Source: UBA964 sp037444685
GTDB taxonomy: Bacteria > Pseudomonadota > Gammaproteobacteria > Steroidobacterales > Steroidobacteraceae
Assembly: GCA_037444685.1 (NCBI GenBank)
Contig: JBBILX010000004.1
Coordinates: 124,001-188,000, forward strand
Direction: 5' to 3'
DNA: 64,000 nt
Below are positions 33,487-41,193 of this stretch, piece by piece. A program made the position numbers and the translations under genes. The stretch's first letter is position 1, and each line of letters begins with the position of its first letter. The notes below the pieces were generated by a model that worked only from the letters and a program-made list of their open reading frames with translations, made no database searches and was not told the origin of the DNA.

Positions 33487-34323
33487 ATGCCCGAAGGACC
33501 GGAAATGCGCCGCGCCGCGGCCGAGCTCGATGCGGTGTTGCGCGGCCGGCGCGCGCAGCGCGTCTGGTTCCGCTTTGCGCGGCTGCGCGCGGCGGGCGAG
33601 CGGCTCGCGGGCCGGCGGATCCGGGGCGTGCGCGCGCGCGGCAAGGCGCTGATCGTCGATTTCGCGGGCGGCGAGTCGATCTACACGCACAACCAGCTAT
33701 ACGGCCAGTGGCGGGTCGGGCCCGCAGGCGAGCGTCCGCAGACGCACCGCGAGCTGCGTCTCGCGCTCGAGACGCGCCGGCACGCGGCGCTGCTCTACAG
33801 CGCCTCGTCGATCGAGGTGCTGCCGACGGCGGACGTCGAGGCGCATCCCTACGTGCGGCGACTCGGCGTCGAGCTGCTCGATCCGGCGACGACGCTCGCG
33901 GCCGTCCGTGCGCAGCTCGAGGCGCCGCGCTTCGCGCGCCGGCGGCTCGGTGCGGTGCTGCTGGATCAGTCGTTCCTGGCGGGCATCGGCAACTACCTGC
34001 GCAGCGAGATCCTGTTCGTCGCGGGTCTGCATCCCGAGTGGCGGCTCGGCGCGCTCGGTTCGGCGCAGCGGCGGCGGCTCGCGCAGGCGGCGCTCACGAT
34101 CACGCGGCGCGCGCTGCGCACCGACGGCGTCACGAATGCGCCGTCGATCGCGGCGCGGCTGTGTCGGGCCGGCGCGTCGTATGCCGCCTACCGCCACTAC
34201 GTATTCGATCGACAGGATCAGCAGTGTCACCGATGCGCGTCGACGATCGCGCGTATCGTGCAGACGGGGCGGCAGCTCTACCTCTGCGCGACGTGTCAGC
34301 CGCCGCCCGTGGAGCGCGCGTAG
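33487..34323 (+). CDS. nei: Formamidopyrimidine-DNA glycosylase/endonuclease VIII family (Nei)
   Basis: 278 residues. The processed N-terminus PEGPEM provides the catalytic Pro-Glu pair. The H2TH region (VLLDQSFLAGIGNYLRSEIL) and a C-terminal zinc finger (CHRCASTIARIVQTG, LCATC) complete the Fpg/Nei fold. It removes oxidised bases from DNA and cuts at the abasic site. PEGPEM followed by RRAAAELD rather than ETxRR favours Nei over MutM. First chromosomal gene right of the island. Confidence 0.9.
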   Translation: MPEGPEMRRAAAELDAVLRGRRAQRVWFRFARLRAAGERLAGRRIRGVRARGKALIVDFAGGESIYTHNQLYGQWRVGPAGERPQTHRELRLALETRRHAALLYSASSIEVLPTADVEAHPYVRRLGVELLDPATTLAAVRAQLEAPRFARRRLGAVLLDQSFLAGIGNYLRSEILFVAGLHPEWRLGALGSAQRRRLAQAALTITRRALRTDGVTNAPSIAARLCRAGASYAAYRHYVFDRQDQQCHRCASTIARIVQTGRQLYLCATCQPPPVERA

Positions 34324-34325
34324 GG

Positions 34326-34751
34326 ATGCCGGGCCGCCGCGTGTCGCTGCCGGCGTCGCTGCGGGCGGCGCTCGCCGAGCTGTTCGGACCGGAGGTCGAT
34401 GCCGTGCAGATCGTCGAGCGCTCGTGGTATGCACGGTGCCACGGCCGCATCGTCGCGACGACGCGCCGGCGGCGTATCTACCTGCGCGGCAGCGCCGAGC
34501 AGTTCTTCGCGAACCCCGAGATCGTGCTGCACGAGTATTTCCATGTGCTGCGTCAGTGGGAGCCGCGCGAGCTGTCGATCCTGCGCTACGTTCTGGAGTG
34601 GCTGCGGCGCGGCTACTGGGACAACCGGTTCGAGGTCGAGGCGCGCGAGTTCGCCACCGATCAACTGCACCGCTTCCGCGCGCTGCTGTCGCGGCACGCG
34701 GCGGCTGCCCCGTCGAGTGACGACTCGCGCTACTCGACGAGGTCGCGGTAG
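34326..34751 (+). CDS. Small zincin-like protein with HExxH motif
   Basis: 141 residues starting two bases after nei. VLHEYFHVLRQWEPRELSIL contains HEYFH, and EVEAREFATDQLHRFR could provide the third zinc ligand (Glu). The size and motif resemble DUF4157-type mini-peptidases. No signal peptide. It may be co-transcribed with nei. The last 22 bases overlap the convergent DUF2189 gene. Confidence 0.65.
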   Translation: MPGRRVSLPASLRAALAELFGPEVDAVQIVERSWYARCHGRIVATTRRRRIYLRGSAEQFFANPEIVLHEYFHVLRQWEPRELSILRYVLEWLRRGYWDNRFEVEAREFATDQLHRFRALLSRHAAAAPSSDDSRYSTRSR

Positions 34752-35380
34752 GCGTGCCAGGTGGCGTGCCCGAGCAGCGGCACGATGACGATGAGTCCAA
34801 GCAGCGCGGTTGCGAAACCGATCGCGATCAGAACCACGATCGTCACGGCCCAGATGAACATGGTGCCGCGCGAAGCAGCAGCCGCTCGAACGCTCGTCGT
34901 CATGGCCGTGACCGGGTCGACCGCGCGATCTAGCATCATCGGGATCGACACGACGCTGACGAGGAAGACGACCGCCGCGAGCAGGGCGCCGGCCACGATA
35001 TACGTCACCGAAAAACCAGGATAACGGCCCGAGAAGAACAGGTCGGTCAGGACGTTCTCGACCGGCGGCGCGTCGACGCCGAAAAAGAGTGCGAACAGAA
35101 TCGCCGAGATGCGCTCCCACGAGATCAGTGCAAAAGCCAGCGCAAAGCCGAACAGTGCGATCGAACCCGTATTGGCCCGCCACGCCGCCGGCGCGCGCCG
35201 CAGGTCCTGCCAGCCGCGGGCGAGCCAGCTGAAAGGTCGGCTGGCTGGGACGGCGCGGACGGCTGCCGGGACAAAGGTCGACAGTTCCTGCTGCACGATC
35301 GGTTCCGCCAAGACTCGAAGCTCGCGCGCCAGCTCGAGTTCGTTAGAAAGAGAGTAGCGCGCCGCCCCGCGCGTCGCCAT
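34730..35380 (-). CDS. DUF2189 family inner-membrane protein
   Basis: 216 residues from ATG 35380; a longer frame upstream has unconserved sequence. VPASRPFSWLARGWQDLRRA is the DUF2189 entry pattern, followed by about five to six transmembrane helices (SIALFGFALAFALISW, VTYIVAGALLAAVVFLVSVV, FIWAVTIVVLIAIGFATALL). It ends GHATWHAYRDLVE, also typical. The function of the family is unknown; some members are linked to cytochrome oxidase loci. Confidence 0.8.
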   Translation of the reverse strand: MATRGAARYSLSNELELARELRVLAEPIVQQELSTFVPAAVRAVPASRPFSWLARGWQDLRRAPAAWRANTGSIALFGFALAFALISWERISAILFALFFGVDAPPVENVLTDLFFSGRYPGFSVTYIVAGALLAAVVFLVSVVSIPMMLDRAVDPVTAMTTSVRAAAASRGTMFIWAVTIVVLIAIGFATALLGLIVIVPLLGHATWHAYRDLVE

Positions 35381-35402
35381 CCGTAATAGCGCGTACGTCG
35401 CG

Positions 35403-36581
35403 TCAGCCGAGGATGGCCTCGCGACGGTAGAGCCGGGCCGCGAGCCACGACAACGCGATGCCGAGCGCAAGGCTCACGCCGACCGAGATCGCGACCGCGC
35501 GCGGATCGATCGGGTCGCCGCGCAGCAGCGCCGTCATCAGGAAGTGCTGGCTCAGCGAGGGTACGGCCATCAGCGGCAGGGTCGGCTTGAGATTGAGCAG
35601 CGTCACGAACGCGAGCGGCAGCGTCGGCACGAGCAGTACGACGCCGAGCCAGGTCTGCGCCTCGCGATAGCTCTTCGTAAAAGAGGCGACGACGGTCATC
35701 AGGCCGGCGCCGGTCAGGATCAGTGGCGCGGTCACGCCGATCAGCGCGAGCGTGGTCGAGGCGTCTAGCTGGGCGCTCATGCCGAAGTCCTCGAGCCGTA
35801 CCCAGCGCACGACGATCGCGCAGGCGAGCACGGTCAGCACGAGCGAGATCAGCATGTAGGCGGCCGTGGCGAGCACCTTGCCGTAGACGATCAGCGAACG
35901 CGACGCTGGCGTAGTGAACAGCGGCTCGAGCGAGCCGCGTTCACGCTCGCCGGCTGTCGCGTCGATCGCGAGGTACATGCCGCCCATCAGCATCGCGATG
36001 ATGATCAGGTAACTGAGCACCCCGAGCGCGAGCACGGCGCGGCTGCGCGGCGTCGCGACGTCGACGTCCTGGACCGCAATGGGCGCAATCACGAGTGGAT
36101 CGACGCCGCGCGCAAGCAGCCGGAGCTGGGCAATCTGTTGCGCGTGCTGCGACAGCAGTGTCCGGAGCCGATCGCCGACACGGTCGTTGAACAGGTCCGA
36201 GCTGTCGGCGTAGAGCCGCAGCGGCGCCGGCTGCCCGGCTGCGAGCCGCGCCCCATAGTCTTCCGGCACGGCGAGCACGAGCTTGTGCGCGCGGTCGAGG
36301 ATCGCGGCCCGCGCGCCGGCATCGTCGAGCGTGACCTCCTCGATGCTGACGTTCCGCTCGCGCAGGAAGGCCATGAGATTCGGCGCCCGTTCGGCATGGG
36401 TGACGGCGACTGCCATGGGCTCGTCGGCGATCGCCTCGTTCCGCGACAGTGACAGCTGCAGCGTCAGCGCGAGCAGCAGCGGACCGAACAGCGGCCCGAA
36501 GACGAGGGCGGAGAGGATCGTGCGCCGGTCGCGGAGGTTCTCGAGGAACTCCTTGCGGAAGACCGTCAGCAGCGTCTTCAT
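35403..36581 (-). CDS. natB: ABC transporter permease, NatB type
   Basis: 392 residues. One helix at the N-terminus (ALVFGPLFGPLLLALTLQL), a large external domain to about residue 175 and five to six C-terminal helices (VLALGVLSYLIIIAMLMGGM, TLALIGVTAPLILTGAGLMT). RERGSLEPLFTTPASR is the family's cytoplasmic signature. It forms a Na+ extrusion-type exporter with NatA; the natA stop overlaps its ATG (ATGA). Third gene of the minus-strand run S33 peptidase-natA-natB. Confidence 0.85.
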   Translation of the reverse strand: MKTLLTVFRKEFLENLRDRRTILSALVFGPLFGPLLLALTLQLSLSRNEAIADEPMAVAVTHAERAPNLMAFLRERNVSIEEVTLDDAGARAAILDRAHKLVLAVPEDYGARLAAGQPAPLRLYADSSDLFNDRVGDRLRTLLSQHAQQIAQLRLLARGVDPLVIAPIAVQDVDVATPRSRAVLALGVLSYLIIIAMLMGGMYLAIDATAGERERGSLEPLFTTPASRSLIVYGKVLATAAYMLISLVLTVLACAIVVRWVRLEDFGMSAQLDASTTLALIGVTAPLILTGAGLMTVVASFTKSYREAQTWLGVVLLVPTLPLAFVTLLNLKPTLPLMAVPSLSQHFLMTALLRGDPIDPRAVAISVGVSLALGIALSWLAARLYRREAILG

Positions 36582-37303
36582 GCGCGGCCGTCCTCGACCA
36601 GCACGACGAAGGCCTCCTCGAGCGAAGCCGAGGCCGTCTGCTCGAGCAGCGCGGCGGCGGTGCCGGCCGCGACGACGCGACCGTGTGCGATCACGACGAT
36701 CTCGTCGCAGAGACCGGCGACTTCCTGCATCACGTGCGAGGAGAACAGCACGCAGTGGCCGGCGGCGCGCAGGCGCAGCAGCAGTGCGCGGAGGTTGCGC
36801 ACGGCCATGACGTCGAGGCCATTGGTCGGCTCGTCGAGGACCACGTTGCGCGGTTCGTGCACGAGGGCGCGCGCGAGAGCGGTCTTGAGCCGCTGGCCCT
36901 GCGAGTAGCCCTTGGCGCGACGGTCGGCGAACTCCTGCATCTCGAGCAGCTCGATGAGCTCGTCGGCGCGGCGCTCGCGCTCGGCGCGCGCCATGCCCTG
37001 CAGTTCACCGAAGTAGAGGATGTTCTCGCGCGCGGTCAGCGACGGGTAGAGGCCCGCGTTGTGCGACAGCACGCCGAGGCGGCGCCGCGCGGCCTCTGGA
37101 TCGGTGCGGACATCGTGACCGTCGACGAGCGCCGTGCCCGCATCGGGCCGCAGCAGCGTGTAGAGCATGCGCAGCGTCGTCGACTTGCCGGCCCCGTTGG
37201 GGCCGACGAGGCCCGTGATCAGGCCGTCGCGGGCAGTGAACGAGACGTCGCTGACCGCCTGCACGACGCCGAAGCGCTTCGCGAGTCCGTGCGCCTCGAT
37301 CAC
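36578..37303 (-). CDS. natA: ABC transporter ATP-binding protein, NatA type
   Basis: 241 residues from a GTG that overlaps the upstream stop (GTGA). Walker A GPNGAGKSTTLRML, Q-loop SHNAGLYPSLT, signature YSQGQRLKTALARAL (an SQGQ variant of LSGGQ, usual in NatA), Walker B NVVLDEPTNGLD and the switch His in LFSSHVMQEV. It powers the NatB permease. Length normal. Confidence 0.9.
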   Translation of the reverse strand: MIEAHGLAKRFGVVQAVSDVSFTARDGLITGLVGPNGAGKSTTLRMLYTLLRPDAGTALVDGHDVRTDPEAARRRLGVLSHNAGLYPSLTARENILYFGELQGMARAERERRADELIELLEMQEFADRRAKGYSQGQRLKTALARALVHEPRNVVLDEPTNGLDVMAVRNLRALLLRLRAAGHCVLFSSHVMQEVAGLCDEIVVIAHGRVVAAGTAAALLEQTASASLEEAFVVLVEDGRA

Positions 37304-38817
37304 GGCGCGGGACCCGAGAGCGTCGTGAAGAACGGTGCAGGCCGCACGGAGGCGAGGCAGCGCGCATCGAGGCCCGCCGGATCGAGATCGCGGATGAAGG
37401 CGGCGACGACGCGGTCCATGCAGGGCGCCGTGATCTGCCCGTGGCCCTGGCCCGGCAGGATCAGGTGGCGGACGCGCGCGAGGCCCTGCATCGCGCGCTC
37501 GGCGTTCGACGGCGGCGTCACGGGATCGTCGGCACCCGACAGCAACAGCGTTGGCACGTCACTGTGCAGCGGCGTGCGCAGATCGGCGTCGAGCACACCG
37601 CGCGGCCAGAACGCGCAGAGATCCTGCAGCGCATCGAGCTGAGTCGTGCCGAGGTACGTCGCGGCGAGCCGCTTGCGGTCGACTTCGTCCGCGTCGACGA
37701 ACGGCAGGTCCTCGGTGCAGACGACGCTGTGGTGCATGCCGGCCGCGATGCTGTCGGCGACGTCGCGCAACGACAGCGTGAACAGGCTCGCGAGCGGCGT
37801 GAAGTTGGCGCGCATCGCCGCTTCGTGCAGCGCGAGCGGCAGCAGCGAGGCGGTGGTCGCCGAGTAGCTCTGCAGGCGCAGCACGGCGCCGAGCTGCTCG
37901 GCGCCGAAACGTAGCGGCCGGGGCTCGCCAGTGCTCGGATCGGGCAGGCGCAGGTCGATCGGTTGCGCACGCAGCCGTGCGCGCAGCGCCTCGTAGTGCG
38001 CGCGCGGATCGCCGAAGCGTTTCGCACAGGCCGCATCGCGCGCGCAACGCGCGAGGATGCGCTCGAGAGCTGCCTGCGCGTCGAGCGCAATGTCCGGGCC
38101 GAGCGCGAGACCGGGCGGGACGACCCCATCGAGGATTGCGCTGCGGACCCGGTCCGGGTGACGACGCAGGTAGTGTTGCGCGACGCGCGTGCCGTACGAA
38201 ACGCCGTAGACGTTCCAGCGTGCAACGCTGAGTGCACGCCGCACGCGCTCGAGATCGCGAACCGCGACGCTCGTCGTGTACTGGCGCAGGTCGGCGCGCG
38301 GTCGCAGCGACTGCAGGCAGCGCCGTGCAGCCGCTCGAAACGCGTCGCGATCGCCGCCAAGTTCGGTCTCCGGCGCTTGTTCACAGTGCAACGCCTGCGA
38401 ACGGCCGGTGCCGCGCTGGTCGACGACGATCAGGTCGCGTTCACGCCGCACTCGTGCGAATGCGGGCGCGACGCCCGGGTACATCTCGCTCGCACCCATG
38501 CCTGGGCCGCCGGCGATCAGCAGCAGCGGATCGGGCGCCTTGCGCCCGCTGACCGCCGGCACGCGCGCAACGAACAGCTCGATCTGGCGGCCGGCGGGCC
38601 GCTGCTCGTCCTCGGGCACGCGCAGGCGCGTGCACTGGGCCTCGATCGAGATTAGCCGCGAGCGGTGCTCGAGTCGGCAGGCCTGCCAGGCGAGCGCCGC
38701 GTCGCCCTCATCATCGGCTGGCGGGCTGCTGCGGCCCACCGCCGGGGCGAGCATCGCGAGCGCGGCGAGCGTCAGGGGCAGCAGCCGGCGGGGCGGCAGG
38801 GTGGGGGAGGGCAGCAT
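37300..38817 (-). CDS. Secreted alpha/beta hydrolase of peptidase family S33 (TAP-like)
   Basis: 505 residues with a signal peptide (LLPLTLAALAMLAPAVGRS). The oxyanion region LLLIAGGPGMGASEMYPG, VVDQRGTGRSQ, elbow YGVSYGTRVA, late Asp in LLLSGADDPVTPPS and His in LPGQGHGQ form a complete catalytic triad as in tripeptidyl aminopeptidases. It probably releases short peptides or proline residues in the periplasm. It heads the operon with natAB, an odd pairing that might mean the exporter handles a peptide. It is divergent from mnmG, with a 41-bp gap. Confidence 0.88.
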   Translation of the reverse strand: MLPSPTLPPRRLLPLTLAALAMLAPAVGRSSPPADDEGDAALAWQACRLEHRSRLISIEAQCTRLRVPEDEQRPAGRQIELFVARVPAVSGRKAPDPLLLIAGGPGMGASEMYPGVAPAFARVRRERDLIVVDQRGTGRSQALHCEQAPETELGGDRDAFRAAARRCLQSLRPRADLRQYTTSVAVRDLERVRRALSVARWNVYGVSYGTRVAQHYLRRHPDRVRSAILDGVVPPGLALGPDIALDAQAALERILARCARDAACAKRFGDPRAHYEALRARLRAQPIDLRLPDPSTGEPRPLRFGAEQLGAVLRLQSYSATTASLLPLALHEAAMRANFTPLASLFTLSLRDVADSIAAGMHHSVVCTEDLPFVDADEVDRKRLAATYLGTTQLDALQDLCAFWPRGVLDADLRTPLHSDVPTLLLSGADDPVTPPSNAERAMQGLARVRHLILPGQGHGQITAPCMDRVVAAFIRDLDPAGLDARCLASVRPAPFFTTLSGPAP

Positions 38818-38842
38818 GCGCAGATGGTACGCGAGCGCGGTG

Positions 38843-38848
38843 TAGAAT
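38843..38848 (+). promoter_or_regulatory. -10 element close to the mnmG start
   Basis: TAGAAT ends ten bases before the mnmG ATG (38859). No Shine-Dalgarno sequence lies between. A transcript from here would have little or no leader. The -35 region is not recognisable. Confidence 0.35.
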
Positions 38849-38858
38849 CCCTGCCCCC

Positions 38859-40784
38859 ATGAGCGGCGATCGGCACTTCGACATCATCGTGATCGGCGGC
38901 GGTCACGCCGGCACCGAGGCCGCGCTCGCGGCCGCGCGGATGGGCCGGCGCACGCTGCTGCTGACCCAGAGCATCGAGACGCTCGGTCAGATGAGCTGCA
39001 ATCCGGCGATCGGCGGCATTGGCAAGGGACATCTCGTCCGCGAGATCGACGCGCTTGGCGGCGCGATGGCACGTGCCGCCGACCGCGCCGCGATCCAGTG
39101 CCGCGTGCTCAACGCGAGCAAGGGTCCGGCCGTGCGCGCGACGCGCATGCAGGCCGACCGCCAGCTCTACAAGCGCGCGATCCGTGCGCTGCTCGAGAAT
39201 CAGCCCAACCTCGCGCTGTTCCAGCAGGAGGTCGCCGATCTCGTGATCGAGTCCGACGGCCTGCGCGATCGCGTGCGCGGCGTCGTGACGATGGCCGGCG
39301 TACGCTTCGACGCGCGCGCCGTCGTGCTCACGGTCGGCACCTTCCTCGGTGGCCGCATCCACGTCGGTCTCGAGAACCACGCCGGTGGCCGGGCCGGCGA
39401 TCCGCCGTCGAATGCGCTCGCCGCGAGGCTGCGGGAGCGGATGCCGCGCGTCGGGCGGCTCAAGACCGGGACGCCGCCGCGCATCGACGGCCGCAGCATT
39501 GATTACTCGCGACTCGCCGTGCAGCACAGCGACGCGCCGCTGCCGGTGTTCTCCTTCCTCGGCCGCGCCAGCGACCACCCGCGCCAGGTGCCCTGCCACA
39601 TCACGAAGACGACGCCGCGAACCCACGCGATCATCCGTGCCGGCTGCGATCGCTCGCCGATGTTCACTGGAGTGATCCAGGGCGTGGGCCCGCGTTATTG
39701 CCCGTCGGTCGAGGACAAGGTGCATCGGTTCGCGGACAAGGATTCGCACCAGATCTTCATCGAGCCCGAGGGGCTCGACACGCACGAGGTCTACCCGAAC
39801 GGCATCTCGACGAGTCTGCCTTACGACGTGCAGGTCGAGTTCGTGCGGAGCATCCCCGGGTTCGAGCGCGCGCATCTGACGCGGCCCGGCTACGCGATCG
39901 AGTACGACTATTTCGATCCCCGCGACCTGCACGCTTCGCTCGAGACGCGCACGGTCGCTGGGCTCTATTTCGCGGGCCAGATCAACGGTACGACCGGTTA
40001 CGAGGAGGCCGCGGCACAGGGCATCGTGGCCGGCATCAATGCGGCGCTCGCGGTCGCAGAGCGCGAGCCCTGGCTGCCGGCGCGCAGCGAGAGCTATCTC
40101 GGCGTCCTGATCGACGACCTGACCACGCGCGGCACGAACGAGCCGTACCGCATGTTCACGAGCCGCGCCGAACACCGACTGCTGCTGCGCGAGGACAACG
40201 CGGACCTGCGTCTGACGCCGCTCGGGCGCGAGCTAGGGCTCGTCGACGACGAGCGCTGGGACCTCTTCACGCGCAAGCGCGCCGGCGTGGCTGCCGAGCG
40301 ACGCCGGCTCGAGACCACGCGGGTCCGGCCGGCCGCGGTCGCCGACTGGGCCGCGCGCGTGCTCGGCGGGCCCCTCGCGCGCGAGCTGACCCTGCTCGAG
40401 CTGCTGCGGCGCCCCGAGGTCGGCTACGACCATCTCGACGAGCTGGTCCGCGCACTCGGTCTCGATGCCGGCCCGGACTTCGCGCAGCTCGATGACCGGC
40501 TGCCGCGCGAGGTCCGCACCCAGCTCGAGGTCATCGCCAAGTACAGCGGCTACATCGAGCGGCAGCACGAGGAGATCGAGCGGCAGCGCCGCCACGAGCA
40601 GACGCGGCTGCCCGACGAGCTCGACTACACGGCGGTCCACGGACTGTCGAACGAAGTCCGCCAGAAGCTCGCGGCCGCGCGCCCGTCGACCCTCGGGCAG
40701 GCCGCCCGGATTCCCGGCATCACCCCCGCGGCGATCTCGATCCTGCTGATCTGGCTCAAGAAGCGGGCGGACCGGGCCGCCTGA
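38859..40784 (+). CDS. mnmG: tRNA uridine-5-carboxymethylaminomethyl(34) synthesis enzyme MnmG (GidA)
   Basis: 641 residues. The FAD-binding start DIIVIGGGHAGTEAALAAAR and the family blocks SCNPAIGGIGKGHLVREIDA, HTGVIQGVGPRYCPSVEDK-like (here FTGVIQGVGPRYCPSVEDKV) and GLYFAGQINGTTGYEEAAAQ are present. The C-terminal MnmE-binding part ends AISILLIWLKK. With MnmE it modifies U34 of tRNAs. Unlike in most relatives, rsmG does not follow; the heme-uptake operon does. Confidence 0.97.
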   Translation: MSGDRHFDIIVIGGGHAGTEAALAAARMGRRTLLLTQSIETLGQMSCNPAIGGIGKGHLVREIDALGGAMARAADRAAIQCRVLNASKGPAVRATRMQADRQLYKRAIRALLENQPNLALFQQEVADLVIESDGLRDRVRGVVTMAGVRFDARAVVLTVGTFLGGRIHVGLENHAGGRAGDPPSNALAARLRERMPRVGRLKTGTPPRIDGRSIDYSRLAVQHSDAPLPVFSFLGRASDHPRQVPCHITKTTPRTHAIIRAGCDRSPMFTGVIQGVGPRYCPSVEDKVHRFADKDSHQIFIEPEGLDTHEVYPNGISTSLPYDVQVEFVRSIPGFERAHLTRPGYAIEYDYFDPRDLHASLETRTVAGLYFAGQINGTTGYEEAAAQGIVAGINAALAVAEREPWLPARSESYLGVLIDDLTTRGTNEPYRMFTSRAEHRLLLREDNADLRLTPLGRELGLVDDERWDLFTRKRAGVAAERRRLETTRVRPAAVADWAARVLGGPLARELTLLELLRRPEVGYDHLDELVRALGLDAGPDFAQLDDRLPREVRTQLEVIAKYSGYIERQHEEIERQRRHEQTRLPDELDYTAVHGLSNEVRQKLAAARPSTLGQAARIPGITPAAISILLIWLKKRADRAA

Positions 40785-40863
40785 CCCCCGATGCGTCGGC
40801 TGTCTGCCGAAGCGACGCCTCCACCGGCCACAAGTCTCTGACCAGGCTGCGGACGCGCTGGTA

Positions 40864-40895
40864 TTGACAGGCGCTAATGCGAATAATTATCGTTT
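40864..40895 (+). promoter_or_regulatory. Promoter with Fur-like box ahead of hemP
   Basis: TTGACA at 40864-40869 is followed by an AT-rich stretch, AATGCGAATAATTATCGTT (40876-40894), that matches the Fur box as imperfect inverted GATAAT units. It ends five bases before the hemP ATG. A repressor here would cover the -10 region. It fits iron-dependent control of the operon. Confidence 0.6.
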
Positions 40896-40899
40896 GCTT

Positions 40900-41088
40900 A
40901 TGGTCGAATCGGAACGGAAGATCCCCGTCGCTCCGTCGCAAGGGACCGCGACCCGCCCGAGTGCCGCACCCAGGCGGCTGCGCAGCCGCGACCTTTTCGG
41001 TAGCAGCCGCGAGATCCGCATCGAGCACGAGGGGGTCGAATACCGACTGCGGCGCACGCGGCACGAGAAGCTGATCCTGACCAAGTGA
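40900..41088 (+). CDS. hemP: Hemin uptake protein HemP
   Basis: 62 residues from ATG 40900; the frame extends further upstream through the promoter, which cannot be translated. LRSRDLFGSSREIRIEHEGV then EYRLRRTRHEKLILTK is the HemP core. HemP proteins stand before heme receptor genes and in some bacteria activate their transcription. A 105-bp gap precedes the receptor gene. Confidence 0.92.
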   Translation: MVESERKIPVAPSQGTATRPSAAPRRLRSRDLFGSSREIRIEHEGVEYRLRRTRHEKLILTK

Positions 41089-41193
41089 CCGATCCCCCCT
41101 CGCCAGCCGACGGGCTCGCTCTCTCCCGACCCGTTCAGCCAGCCAGAAACCGGTGCGCCGTGCGGCGCGCCTGGCCACGCCACTGGAGGTTGA

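Noticed and set aside
40785..40899. rsmG or parAB following mnmG
   Set aside because: The usual next genes are absent; the region holds only the hemP promoter with a Fur-like box.
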